From: Guillardia theta CCMP2712
Lineage: Eukaryota > Cryptophyceae > Pyrenomonadales > Geminigeraceae
Direction of reading: 5' to 3'
Assembly (NCBI RefSeq): GCF_000315625.1
Contig: NW_005434646.1
Coordinates: 16,993-80,992 of the forward strand
Length of the DNA stretch: 64,000 nt
Below the pieces are notes generated by a model, which did not search any database, had not been told where the DNA came from, and worked only from the letters and a program-made list of their open reading frames with translations. Position numbers and translations under genes: made by a program. Within the stretch, counting starts at the first letter, position 1. Each line of letters opens with the position of its first letter. Of this stretch, positions 9,262 through 19,841 are shown one piece after another.

Positions 9262-12200
9262 CTACATCGACTCTCTTACCCTTCTTGCCGTCCATAGCAT
9301 GTGTTGCACCTCCAGCAGTTGCTTGATTGCTGCTGTCTTGATGCCTTCCCATTCCGTGTCATCCACCCTTAGCCTCCTGAAATTCTCATGCCATTCCCTC
9401 TCCATGATCGATCCTTTCACTCCTGCTATGAATGTTGCTTGTTCCACTTCATGGTCAGGTAGCAAAGCTGTGATTGCTGCTCGCAGAGGGGCATATTTCT
9501 CTTCCTTTTCCTGAAATTTCTTCTTCAGGCATTCCAGACTTGTTTGTTCGACTCCGTCATATTCCGATGTCCTTGCAAATTCGATGAGGACAATGCGTTT
9601 GATGCTTGCAAAGTAGCAGCAACCGTCTGGTATCCATTGCCCTTCTCGGTGCATTGAAGTCCCCATCGCTTCCATCACGATGCGTATTGGAGTGTCCCAC
9701 CATGAATTGACCTGTACCCTTTGTTTCCTCCAGCTCTGCTGCAGTCTTACCTTGATCTTCTTCATGACTTCGTTGTGTGCTTTTTGGATCATATCTTGGA
9801 ATTGCCTACACGCAAGCTGAACATGTCCCCAGGTTTCTTCTCGGTCTGGACAGTGAGGACAACATGGTGAGTTAGTTTTCCCCCATTGAAAGAGCTTCTT
9901 CCTCGTCGGTGCTGAGAAGGTGATCGCTTGGATAGCTGTTCGCGTAACTGACCCTTCGCATAATCTGAACGCTCTCCCTAGTAAATCTCTTCCCACATGC
10001 ATTTCGAGCATGAATTTCTCTGTCAAGGTGAGGTCTCCCGCTCGAATCCTTGCCACCATTGTCTGTTGTCTGATAATGTAGTCCCATTTCTTCAAGCGAT
10101 CGAATCCTGATGTAGGATTTTCTTCTCCTGCAATGATGAATTCCATTGGGCTATCGTAGATTGCTTTCTCCCATCCCGAGGCAAATGCTTGTTTTCCTTG
10201 CTTGGCCATTTCCTTTGCCTCTTGAATATGTCTCTGAGATTCTTTTGCTAGTTGGAGTCGGATCCTGATTCCCCTCCCTTCGAGTTTCTTCATGCAAGTG
10301 AGTAACCGATCATGTAGGTCCTCCAGCAGTTCGTCTTCGTATCGCATGGTATCCATTTGCAACGTATTTGTCATAAAGCGGTGGAAACGTGTGGACTGGT
10401 ACATTATTGTGACTTGATTTCCCCTTTTGATCTGTATTCCTTCCTCAAGGACATGTTGCAGAAGTAAGCCAATTCAATGCGATTGTGTTCGCTCGAATGA
10501 TGCTGCACTTCCCATTGATTTTCATCCCTCCTCCTGACGTCATCTCTTGTTGTTGGAGAACATATCCTATTCGCATGGATCTGTTTTTTCTGCCCTGCGT
10601 GATGTCTCCTTCAATAGCTGCTGTGAAATGCCTTCCGCCTTGATGATCGCTGCGCGGCTGGATCTGATCCCTTCGTCTGTTACACAGCTCCTCATACGTT
10701 GGGAGGATGTTGTCATGAAGCTGGTCCCGCAAGTACGTTGGGAATGTGTGCCCAACTAGTATCCATAGCTCCTCTACAGTTTTCGTCAAGCACCTATTCC
10801 CTGTTTGCCAGAAGTTTGCTGCATAAGCTATTTGAGCGCCTTTCGGGACCCGGCTGATAATTTCGAAGCCTTCTGGTATCTCATCAATGTTATTCTTCCA
10901 TCCTATCAGAATGACATGTATTGTATCCAGGATTTGTTCGCGAAATCTCTTTTGTTTGTCCATCCAAACCACCACTCTGTGCAGTTCCCTTGCTCTCTTT
11001 TTGCCCAGAGCCTGGGGATGTGTGTGTAGGGTAGGCCAGTTACGAAATGTACTGATGTCGCATTCTGTAATCTCTGCTAAATGTTGTAAAAACTCGTATG
11101 CCAATGGTTGTGTTGTTTCTTGGCGAACCTCTGATACTACCTCCTCGAGTTGTTGCCACCATGCTGTAGCTTCTGTTTCGCCGTCGTCCAATGCATTAAC
11201 TATTTCCAGCAGCAGATGGATGCTTTGATTGCAGTCTCTTCGGTTATTACCGTCCTCTTCCCTTGTTGCAGATGCGAAGGGAGCCGAGTCCAGCGACGCT
11301 TCCAACCATTCTATTGGTGGATCCACGGTCTTGCTTTCTTCAATTTGAGATCGCTCAAAGATGGCTATGTTTCCTTGAACTTTGAAAGGTATGTTGCTTG
11401 AAGTGTGGCTGAATCTTTCTTGCTGATTCCCTCCTTCATCATAACAGGTGGGGTCATGTTGGAGCCACCGCCTCAAAATTACCCGGGTGCAAGCCTTCGT
11501 ATTCGTTTCCTCTCTCCCTTGGTCCGGTCTGGCTAGTTTCTTGTGTGGCTGAAGTTCATGTGGGCTAGCCTCCCTTTTTCCTTTCCTTCTCTTGTTTGGG
11601 GGCTTCCCCTCCTCCCTGGCTGGCCTTCTTCTCTTCCCTGTTCCTGCCTGCTCAAGTCCGAGTTTTGCCCAGATGAGATATTGTGCAAGGATTTCTTCTG
11701 CTTGTTCCCTTTGCTTTGGGAATGGCCAGAGTCGGATGGGCAGGTGCAGGGAGATGCCCTCGGTATCTGGGACGGGTAAGACACTTGTCATGGAGTGGAA
11801 GCCTACTTGGGGCAGTAGTCTCCATGCCTTTGCAAAACTCTCCCAGCCTTGCCGAGCAGGAGATGTAGGTAGGGAGTTTTCTCCGGACAGCAGGGAGTTT
11901 TCTTCTGAGAGCATCTTGTCCTCCAGGTCGTGTAAGATGGCTATTGTCCCCGGTTTCATCTTGCTTTCAATCATTTCCCAACTGATGGTGGTCTGCATTT
12001 TTTCCGCTATCCAGATTGCGAGTCTTTCCGGTCCTCTTATCTCTTCGTTCTCTTTGAGTCTGCCCGATCTGATTTCTCGTTGTAGCTGGTTTATTGTTTG
12101 ACACCCCCATTGGTTGCACCATGATGTTAGTTTGTGGATCAGACTGCTTTTGATATCATCATCCACCCTGCATTTCTTATTTGTTTCTTTCTCTAGATAC

Positions 12201-14305
12201 CGAATCGCCGCCCTTCCCAAGATGGGTGCTGGATGGGGGAGTTGGAGGCCTCCTCTGTCCCAAGGTAGGTGAAAGATAGCGTTGCTTGTACTCTTGCTCA
12301 ATCCCATAGCTCTTTTGAATGCTCTGGTCCAGAGGGTATCTAAGGTTTGTAAGTCTGACCAAGACCAGCTCACCAGTACCGCCGAGTATCTAAAGATATT
12401 GACGATGCCTACCTTCACCAGGTAATATTTTTGGGCTGCAGAGTAAGCAGATGATTCAATCAGCTTTGTCAGTTCTTTTGTCTTCTCCAAGATGTGTTCT
12501 TTCTCTCCCCACGTGAAGGGGCAGGTGTGCGCCTTGTTGCCTCTTCCTCCTGGTCTCCACAAGCTGATCCGGATCCCTAGATATTTGAACCATTTTGTCG
12601 GTGGTAGGTTCACAAACTCCTTGTCGAAGAACTTAATGGTCTGTGTTCCTGGGATCTCCCTCTTTAGCCGATAATCAAAGCTGGTGATTTCAGATTTCTT
12701 CGTGTTCAGTTCTAATCCACTCCATCGACAGAATCGTTCTACCACTTGAACAAGCGTTTTCATCTCTCTCACTGAATGTGCTATCAGGACAAGGTCGTCT
12801 GCAAATGACAGATTATTAGGGTGTTGAGTTGCAATCTCGTCTTGTTGTTGATCAAGTTGTCTGGACAAGATGCTGAGCAGAAGATTTGTTTTTGGCGGAC
12901 TTGCGGGGCTGCCTTGGGGTAATCCTCTGAGAAGTGGGATGGCTGCTGTTTCGAACCTCTCTGTCTGAATTTGCAGCGCTATCCCTTGGCTACAACTGAT
13001 TGCGACGTCTACATCACACTGGTGAAAGCCATATACTTCCATGATTTTTGCAATGGATTCGACTGCCACATTGTTAAAGAAGTTTGCAAAGTCGAGGTAC
13101 AGCAGGATGAGGTTGTGTTGATTACTCTGAGCCTCCTCGATGATGTTGAGTAGACGATGACCCTGCCTGATCGTTCCTCCCTGGTCGGGTGTTGATTGAT
13201 TTGCTCTGGGGGTTCGAAGTCCGGTGGTTTGACGGAAGTCAGTGATTGACAGTTTTTGCAGAAGAAGAGGATTGATGCTTCTCCGTTTTTCTGGCTTTTG
13301 TCATACAGCGGAATCAGTCGTCCTTTTGTTTGACATTCAGCTCTTGCACAGGTTCCGTTCATGGTACATCCGTTGACTGCAAAGAAGGTTGCCGTGTGGG
13401 TTTCATCTTCTAGATCTCTTGCCAATCTCATGGGGAGAAGTTGCTCGATGTTTTTGTATCCTTCCAGGCGCCACCCTCCTGGCTGTGTGATCAGTCCTCG
13501 GATGATGGGTACGATTGCGTGTGCAGGCGCCAGAGTTATGAACAGCTTTTGTGTCAGTGTTGCCGGGTTCCTCGTCCCGAGAACCTCGACGTGCAGCATG
13601 GTTTGATGTCTTGCACTCCAAAAAGTTTTGCTTGCTTCTTTGGAGTTGCTCTGGAGGAATGTCTCGATTAACGGGTTCAGTTCTTGAAGATATGCTGTCT
13701 CCGGCTGTTGCAGCGCTGGCTGGAGATCGCTCCATGACGTAAGTTCGATTGTGTTTGGGTGGCACTTCTCTGGCAGTTGACTCAGCATTGGGGCTTTGGG
13801 CTTAAAGTCTGACTTCTTGCCCATTGCATTTTGAAACTCTTTACTCCCTATCGTGCCCAAGCGTCTTCTTCGTTCTTCGCATGCTTTCAGGAATATCTCT
13901 TGGTCTTGTGCTGCGCAGATCTCCTTGAATTTGGTCATATTCTCTCTTATTTCTGCATGTAAGCTCGACTCCTTGTGTGCGCGATCAATAAAGTCTGGAA
14001 TTTCTGAAGCGTTTCTTAAATCCTTGAGAAGTTGCTTGATTTTGCGTTTCAGATCCATCTGGATCTTGGATGCATGTCTTTTCCCGCTGGAGCCTCGTAG
14101 AGGAATTTCCTTGATGGGGAGGGCTGTTGTTATCAATTCGAGAATGTCGCAATCTTGATGTAGAGCTTGTGCCGCTTTTATCTTCTCATCAAGTGCTATT
14201 GCCCATTCCACGCCTAGTCTTCCCGATAGCTTGTCCATCTCGACCACCCTTTTCTTTCGTCGAGGGGTTGCTTCTCGATCCCTCCTTTGCGGGTTAAGGG
14301 ATCCT
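9262..14305 (-). pseudogene. Retrotransposon ORF2: reverse transcriptase, RNase H-like region, CCHC
   Basis: One long coding region of about 1,680 codons broken by two frameshifts. Segment 1 (14247-13009, open up to the telomere junction) has the linker before RT. The frame then changes near 13160, where the reading GGTIRQGHRLLN then LYLDFANFFNNV (RT motif A) continues into the 13069-10445 frame, with LLRGLPQGSPASP (motif B) and SFADDLVLIAH (catalytic motif C). A long thumb/connection region follows, then a possible RNase H fold starting FTAAIEGDITQG, split by a second frameshift near 10460. The last frame (10404-9262) has a CCPHC-x8-H-x4-C knuckle. The RT catalytic residues are intact, but as it stands the gene cannot make a full product. 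Confidence 0.9.
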
Positions 14306-14306
14306 T

Positions 14307-14328
14307 CTAAACCCTAAACCCTAAACCC
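14307..14328. repeat. Telomere repeat array between units A and B
   Basis: Three CCCTAAA units. Left neighbour is the truncated 5' end of unit B; right neighbour is the trinucleotide tail of unit A. Confidence 0.93.
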
Positions 14329-14347
14329 TAGTAGTAGTAGTAGTAGT
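14329..14347 (-). repeat. Six-unit CTA tail of unit A
   Basis: The plus strand reads (TAG)6T, the same length as the tail of unit B but with a different trinucleotide. On the minus strand CTA merges with GGGTTTAGGG. Confidence 0.82.
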
Positions 14348-14908
14348 TGAGTTTATTAGAATGCTAGGTAGGTTGCATGGCTTGTTATCACCTTGCTCTA
14401 TTCTAGTCTAACAGGGATCTCGTGACCTGGCAGTTCGGCCCGACTTGGCTGGCCCTTATGGCAGCCGTGCTTCTGCTCTGCTCCCTCCTCTGATATACTT
14501 CAGTGATCTTCCCCGGCCTCAGCCAGTGGAGTTTCCTCCGCCGGCCTTGGCCTGGGTCGTCCGTGCTTTGCTTGTGTTGCTTCCTCGGCTCCGACACACC
14601 TTGGCGGTCTCGGCCGGCCTTCGGCCAGTGAGTGGGTGATGAATGAGGTGGCAGGTGGGTTGTGGATGGGTCCCTGGGACTCACGTCCCTTCCCCCCGGG
14701 CCTCTGTCCGGACCGGGCCCGAGAGCCCGGCCGGCCTCCGCCCGGCCTCCTCCCCCCCGCCCCCCCCCTCTCCCCTCCCCCTCCGGCTTACCTGCCCTTA
14801 CCTTCGTTGCTTGCCCCATGTCCACCTCATTTATTTCTTCCTCCTTCCCCCCTTGGGGCCCACAGCTCCGCTCCGCCTCTTGTCCACCTCTAAGCCTTGA
14901 CTCGAGCT
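14348..14908 (-). other. 3' region of unit A, GC-rich
   Basis: This 560-bp stretch between the family gene and the tail is rich in C-runs (14690-14780) and Gly/Arg-type low-complexity frames. A 169-codon open frame (14403-14912) runs through it, but its Gly-Arg-Pro composition argues against a real protein. I see it as 3' UTR. It contains splice-donor-like GGTAAGG near 14800 on the minus strand. Confidence 0.5.
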
Positions 14909-17034
14909 TCAAGCGCGCGAGAGGCCTGCACCGGCCTCCTCCTCCACGCCCTCGCCCTCCTCAGCTTCCATGTCGACTTCCTCCCTCATCATCAGCCGCA
15001 GTCGGTCTTGCTTGTCGACCTTGCCCGTGCAGCTCAACCCATGGTGCTCAGCAAATTTACTGATCGCAAGAAACAAGAGGCTTACAGATCGACTCTCGAT
15101 GTCATCGCTCTCAGCCTCCTGCTCGAGCGCATCAGTCGCTGCTGCCCTTGGAGAGAAGGCGCTGCCCCTCCTCGCTGCCTTATTCCCTTGCACCCGTGTC
15201 CAGCGCTGCTCGCCGAGGTACGCTCTGAGCTTTTCTTTCAACATGTTTCGCTTCGATCCCAGCGTCGGCGTGGCTGCCCAAGCTCCGAGCGTCATGAACT
15301 CCACGTTGCCCGGCGAGCAGAAGGTGTCATGCAGCTTGCCAACACTCTTGTCTAGCTCCAGGGAGATCGGCTTGCCAGCTAGCAGCTCCTCCTCTGATGT
15401 CTCCAAGAGCATCGTCGAGAGGTCGAGCAAGACCTGTTGATCGACTGGCCCTGACGGCGACGCTGCTTCCATGGTGATCCTGTCGATGTCGCTGAGCTCC
15501 AGCCATCCAGCGCCTTGCTGCTGCCCTTGGGGCTCTTGGACTTGCTCCTCGCTGCTCGGGCTCCTCTCCTCCTCATGCTGAGAGCTGAGCTTAAAACCCA
15601 CCGCTTCCAGCTTGACTTCCAGGATCCCTTCCAAGTAGAAGGGCATGTCGTCCATCAGGCGTCGAGCCTCTGCCTTGGTCGCCAGGGAGAGAGCTATCAG
15701 GCTCCCATCCCAGCTGAGCGTGTCACGATCCTCCTCGACCTCGACGCTGACCAGCTTGAGGTTCGTTCTTCTTGCTAACTCCAACATGGCTCGCTTGACT
15801 CTCGTGATCGATGTGTTACCTCCTCCGCACAGCGCTTCCATCTCCTTCCTCGAGAAGCGGCCTGTGCTCATGCTTGACCTCGACTTGATCTGTACTCTAA
15901 AGCTGCTGCGCCCCGCATGATCTCTCTCGCGAAGTAGCTTCCTCTGCTTGGCAATCTTTCCCCTCGGCACGAAGGTGTCGGCTGTGAGCTCGACTGCAAA
16001 CGTCTCTCTGAGCTTGGCGTCGTCGCTGATGAGAGTGAGATGCACCCCCTCCATCGCCTCGCTCTCTCTGAACGAAGCCAAGGTCTGCTCGCAACTTGCC
16101 GTCGAAGGCGAGCTCAGCACCCACTCCAGCTCTTTTTGCTAGCGACATACGTCTTCGGGCTCGGCCCCTTGCGACCTCTCTGCCCAGGACCCTGGACGAG
16201 CATGCCGGCAAGCGGTTGTACCTCTGCGGCTGCAAGAGATTGCGAGAGCAGCTGAAATCGATAAATCTGAGCGATCTCGGCCGTCGACATTCCTCCGAGA
16301 GCTAGGAGCTGCGATAGCTCGGCAAGGCTCCCTCCCTTGCCCCAAGGTCCTCGCTTGGCTCGAAGCTTGAAGGACCGGTCGTGTGCAATGCTGACCTCTG
16401 TGGCTCGAAACGATCTGCCGTCTATGGTGTATTCTCTCCTGCCTTCCCATAGCTCCATGGCTGCTTCATTCCGAAGGAAGGAGACGGTGACTGAGATGTC
16501 GTCTGCTCGTGCTATCTCAGGTCTGTAAGGTGCTTTCCACATGATGGCCTTGTCGACTCCATCGACTGAGTCTACCATGAGATCCAGCTCCATAAGCTTC
16601 GTTTTCAACTTTTCTTCTTGTCGAACAAACATCGAGGAAATCCCTAGGAGAGTCATGGAGATGAAGGACGTCCCCTCGGTGCCTTCGGTGCCGATGTATG
16701 TCTCGACATTCTGCTTCTTGGCCTCCTCCATCTGTTGAATAAACCATGCTCTCGACTCTGAGCTCCATTCGCTCAGAGAGTCTTCAAACAGGTCGCGTCT
16801 CGCCTGCCGACATGTCGAGCGGATGGCTTCAGCGATAGCGTCGGGAGTGCATCCCCCCTCAGCTCTGCAAGCATAAGCTGTCCGACTATTCGGATAACGC
16901 TTGGTGAAGCTCTTCACCTTCTCGACGAGGTCGGCGGCCTCCTCGACGTGGCCTCCAGAGCGCTCACCCTGCGTGTATTGGCATGATCTCCGATACAGCA
17001 GGTTGCGAACGCTCTCATCATACTGTAGTACCAT
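14909..17034 (-). pseudogene. 715-aa subtelomeric family, copy A, broken by a small deletion
   Basis: Starts at ATG 17034 (MVLQYDESVRN) and follows copy D closely through the first 300 residues. Near 16140 about 29 bp are missing compared with copy D (the GANVIWRQR stretch), so the first frame ends at 16114 with KKSWSGC. The second frame (16120-14909) then carries the rest, from ASFRESEAMEGVHLT to the ending LSRA, parallel to PYRA in copy D. Internal indels also change the acidic regions. The overall order of domains is as in copy D. It sits between a minisatellite leader and a retroelement-like 3' tail, which is the main link between this protein family and retrotransposition. Confidence 0.78.
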
Positions 17035-17116
17035 GCTTAGAAAGCTTTTTGAACGATACAAACCTCTTGCTCGCAGCTTCCTCCGGTCCCCTTGTGCTCC
17101 CCCTACGCGCCGCGGA

Positions 17117-17273
17117 TGTGCATGCCTCAGGAAGGGGCGGCCTGCATGCCTCGGGAAGGGGCGGCCTGCATGCCTCGGGAAGGGGCGGCCTGCCTCGGGA
17201 AGGGGCGGCCTTGCCTCGGGAAGGGGCGGCCTGCCTCGGGAAGGGGCGGCCTGCCTCGGGAAGGGGCGGCCTC
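17117..17273. repeat. 20-24-bp leader minisatellite of unit A (7 units)
   Basis: Seven units of tgcctcgggaaggggcggcc, three of them longer by tgca. It lies about 85 bp upstream of the copy A start codon. Its outer end joins telomere repeat through gcggcctcctaaaccc, identical to the junction of unit C. Confidence 0.92.
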
Positions 17274-17337
17274 CTAAACCCTAAACCCTAAACCCTAAAC
17301 CCTAAACCCTAAACCCTAAACCCTAAACCCTAAACCC
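17274..17337. repeat. Innermost telomere repeat array
   Basis: Nine CCCTAAA units, the longest array here. To its right normal genomic sequence begins. It probably marks an old position of the chromosome end before the retroelements arrived. Confidence 0.95.
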
Positions 17338-17970
17338 TTTCCAAACTTTTTGAACTGTACAAATTCCTGCAAAGACCTTTGTATCATCATGAATGATCCC
17401 TTGTAGTCGTTGACTATTTTGGTCATCAAGAGAAACATTCACCTCCTGATGGGGGTACATACCATAGCTGGCTGCGTGGCGGCAACCGGGATCGCAGCGG
17501 CCACGGGGGGGTTCGTGAAGATGTCGTCGCTCTCTGTCGCTAAGGCCACACAGTCCCAAAAATTCAAAGTGCGACACAATCAGCGCTAGGAAGTTCTATT
17601 CAGTCATATCTAGTAGAGCTTTATAGCCCTCCAGTTGTGGGGATGCGAGGCGCCTTGAAATACACAGCGATGCCATTTTCGATGCCATGGCAAAGAGCAT
17701 TAAAATCTCAAATCTGAAGGGAAGGGAAGAAGGGTGGAAACATGGTCAGCGCTGTATTATGGTCCAAATGGTATGCATGCATAGGCACGCCAACATTAAA
17801 ACATTTTTCTTTATGTTATGCATCCATGCATCCCTGTGTCAGTATGGTTTTGTACCCTCTTTATGTATGGACAACACGTACTCTTCCAATGGTTTCATGC
17901 TCACGCTCGAAGACACTCCTGGTCTGACCTTGATTCACCCGCACTTGAATTTGCGCTCACTCCCATGCAG
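17338..17970. other. Region without a clear gene next to the telomere array
   Basis: Short open frames only. A plus-strand frame at 17448-17589 would give a 46-residue peptide starting MGVHTIAGCVAATG, and 17872-17970 might be a first exon for the gene at 17971; neither has real support. The first 25 bp after the array weakly resemble, on the minus strand, the sequence just upstream of the start codon of the 715-aa family. Confidence 0.4.
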
Positions 17971-19770
17971 GCATCGGATTTCTCAATCACTACAACGGTC
18001 CATGGAAAATAGGACCGTGGGGGTTCATCGATGGCTGTCCCAGCAGTTCCAGAACGACCTTGTGCCCAGGCGCCGCATATCCACCTGCTACCCAATCGTT
18101 TGAATGCACAATCCCGGGGGGTCTGACTTGTGGAAGCTATGTACGCTGGGTACGGATCGATCTAACTCAACCAAAGGAAGTGAATGCAATCACGGTTTGG
18201 TCGTCGTATGCAACAAACTATTGCCGGGACATGTTCGTGTACGTGACGAACACGTCCACTACCTTCACTTCAGCTGACGAGTGCAACTACTGGCCTGGGG
18301 AATGCTGCGGGTGTGACTATTGCTACAAAAAACAATACTGCAAACAACCCTTGACGTGAGTATACATACCCACACTTCTTTTCATGCTGACACCGTGCAC
18401 TACACAGGGGGAGATACGTGTGGTTTTGGTCATACGTGGGTGGAGACAACAACAATCTGTTTGAAATCAACGAGTTATCTATTGAAGGCGGTTGCACGGG
18501 GTGTCCCTTGCACTCCACCTCAATATCAAGATTGGGGTCGCTGTCGCTCTTTTCATCCTCGGTGGCTACCTCTGGAACACCGATTGGGGATCTAGGACAG
18601 AAGGGCTCGTCTAGGCTGCGCTGCTCCGCCTTCCCACCTACCTTGCCCTTGTGGCGGTGGTGGCTCTGCAGCTGCAGCGGGGGAAAAAACACGAGTCGTT
18701 CGAGCAAGCCAAGGCGCAACTGGAGATCGAGGTTGTTTGCATCGCCTCCACCTCGGTGGTGGCCCTCCCACTCCTCGCGCTGAGCCCCTTTGTCGTTCTT
18801 CCCCTGATCGCACTGCTATTGCGGGGTGTGGCTTTCCTGACGGTATATAAGAATTGCACATGCGACGTGGGGTACGTCGGGATCAATAACACAAACTTCA
18901 CGAATCAAGACTTTGGAAGGTGTCTGGACATTTGTCCTGCAAACTCTACCAGAAGAAACGGCACAGATGGCTGCAAGTGCTTCGAGGGTCATATCAGCAA
19001 AAGAGCTCTGACACTAACCAACTATGCCGGTGGGCCGTGTGTTCAGCAGTCGTGCCAGGCTATATGCGGTAACTGCCAAAACAATCAAAGCACTGGAGGA
19101 TGCAATTGCCTAGCTGGGTATGGCTACAATGAAAACAACGGCACGTGCGACTTGTGCCCACTGGGCTACCACTCTATCAATGTCGCTAATTCAGATCAAG
19201 TCTCAGACAAGGGATGTGTATCATGCCCAGTGACGACATACGGCACCCCTGTCAGCGCGGTCGAAAACACTTGCACCGACTGCCCATCCGATTCCTTCGC
19301 CGCACCCGGTTCCGTTTCATGCACCAAATGCTCGTCCGTGTGCGTCAACTGTTCCAGGCTGCCCAGTAGCCATCCCCTCACCGGGAATTTCACTACCGAT
19401 TGCAACTGCTCAACATACTTTGCATATTTTGCATCTTCGTCGTCTTGCCAACGGTGCGCTGCAGGCTGGGAAGCATACTATACACAAAAGACAGGAACCA
19501 TTACAGGAAGCGCTTATTGCACAAAATGCCCTGACGGCACGATCTCTAAACTTCCCGGATCCTCGTTTGATAAATGCTTGCCTTGTGATTCCAATAGCTA
19601 CTGCGCTTCTGGCCTTGAAACCGCCTGCCCAGAATACTCCTCCTCACCCGCAGGATCGGCAAATTTGTTTAATTGCAGCTGCATACAAGGCTACTACAGA
19701 AGAGATCCTTTGCTTTGCGCAATCTGTCCAAAGGGCTTGCATTGCCCGGACACATGCTCGGTTGTTTGAC
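17971..19770 (+). CDS. Discoidin-like, Cys-rich membrane protein (partial model)
   Basis: The first clear exon follows a cag acceptor at 17970 and reads IGFLNHYNGPWKIGPWGF, then YVRWVRIDLTQPKEVNAITVW, which is the core of a discoidin (F5/8 type C-like) fold. It ends at a GTGAGT donor near 18356 and rejoins after cacag at about 18407 (GRYVWFWSYVGGDNNN). One or two hydrophobic segments follow (IGVAVALFILGGYLW near 18560; LPLLALSPFVVLPLIALLL near 18770), with a frame change between that I could not resolve. From 18850 to 19770 there is a long extracellular region with many CxxC pairs of the ephrin-receptor-like/GCC2-GCC3 type (for example CPDGTISKLPGSSFDKC). The start exon is not identified and the stop at 19768 may be premature. 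Likely a surface protein; no function assigned. Confidence 0.55.
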
Positions 19771-19841
19771 ACTGGGTGTGCGGCATTCTACATTGGTCAA
19801 GCCTTCTCGACTCTCCTGATTGTAACTTTGAGTAAAGGGAC

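Larger units (their letters stand above)
8854..14306 (-). mobile_element. Non-LTR retrotransposon inserted in telomere repeats (unit B)
   Basis: The block is bounded by TTTAGGG arrays on both sides and reads on the minus strand. Its 3' end is a six-unit trinucleotide tail (8854-8872) preceded by taataaactcaa, and the tail passes without spacer into GGGTTTAGGG. Its 5' end joins telomere repeat at TTTAG near 14306 within an open coding frame, so it is 5'-truncated in the classic LINE manner. No endonuclease domain is seen in what remains. The 3' UTR is about 390 bp (8873-9261). A TAA-type tail plus RNase H is typical of I-clade elements; assignment needs a phylogeny. Telomere-targeted precedents are TRAS and SART in silkworm. 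Confidence 0.88.
14329..17273 (-). mobile_element. Putative ORF1-only retroelement in telomere repeats (unit A)
   Basis: The unit has telomere repeat on both sides. From its 5' end (17273) it has a 20-bp minisatellite leader, one 715-aa family gene (broken), a GC-rich 3' region of about 560 bp (14348-14908) and a 3' tail of six CTA units at 14329-14347. The 15 bp before the tail (ttgagtttatta on plus) match the end of unit B, and sparse similarity continues about 80 bp further, for example around gtctaa and ttcggccc. There is no RT sequence in it. It could be an internally deleted element or a Gag-only element that uses RT from a partner, as HeT-A does in Drosophila. Confidence 0.65.

Noticed and set aside
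14403-14912. 169-codon Gly-Arg-rich minus frame after copy A
   Set aside because: Composition follows GC-rich low-complexity DNA; better explained as 3' untranslated sequence of unit A.
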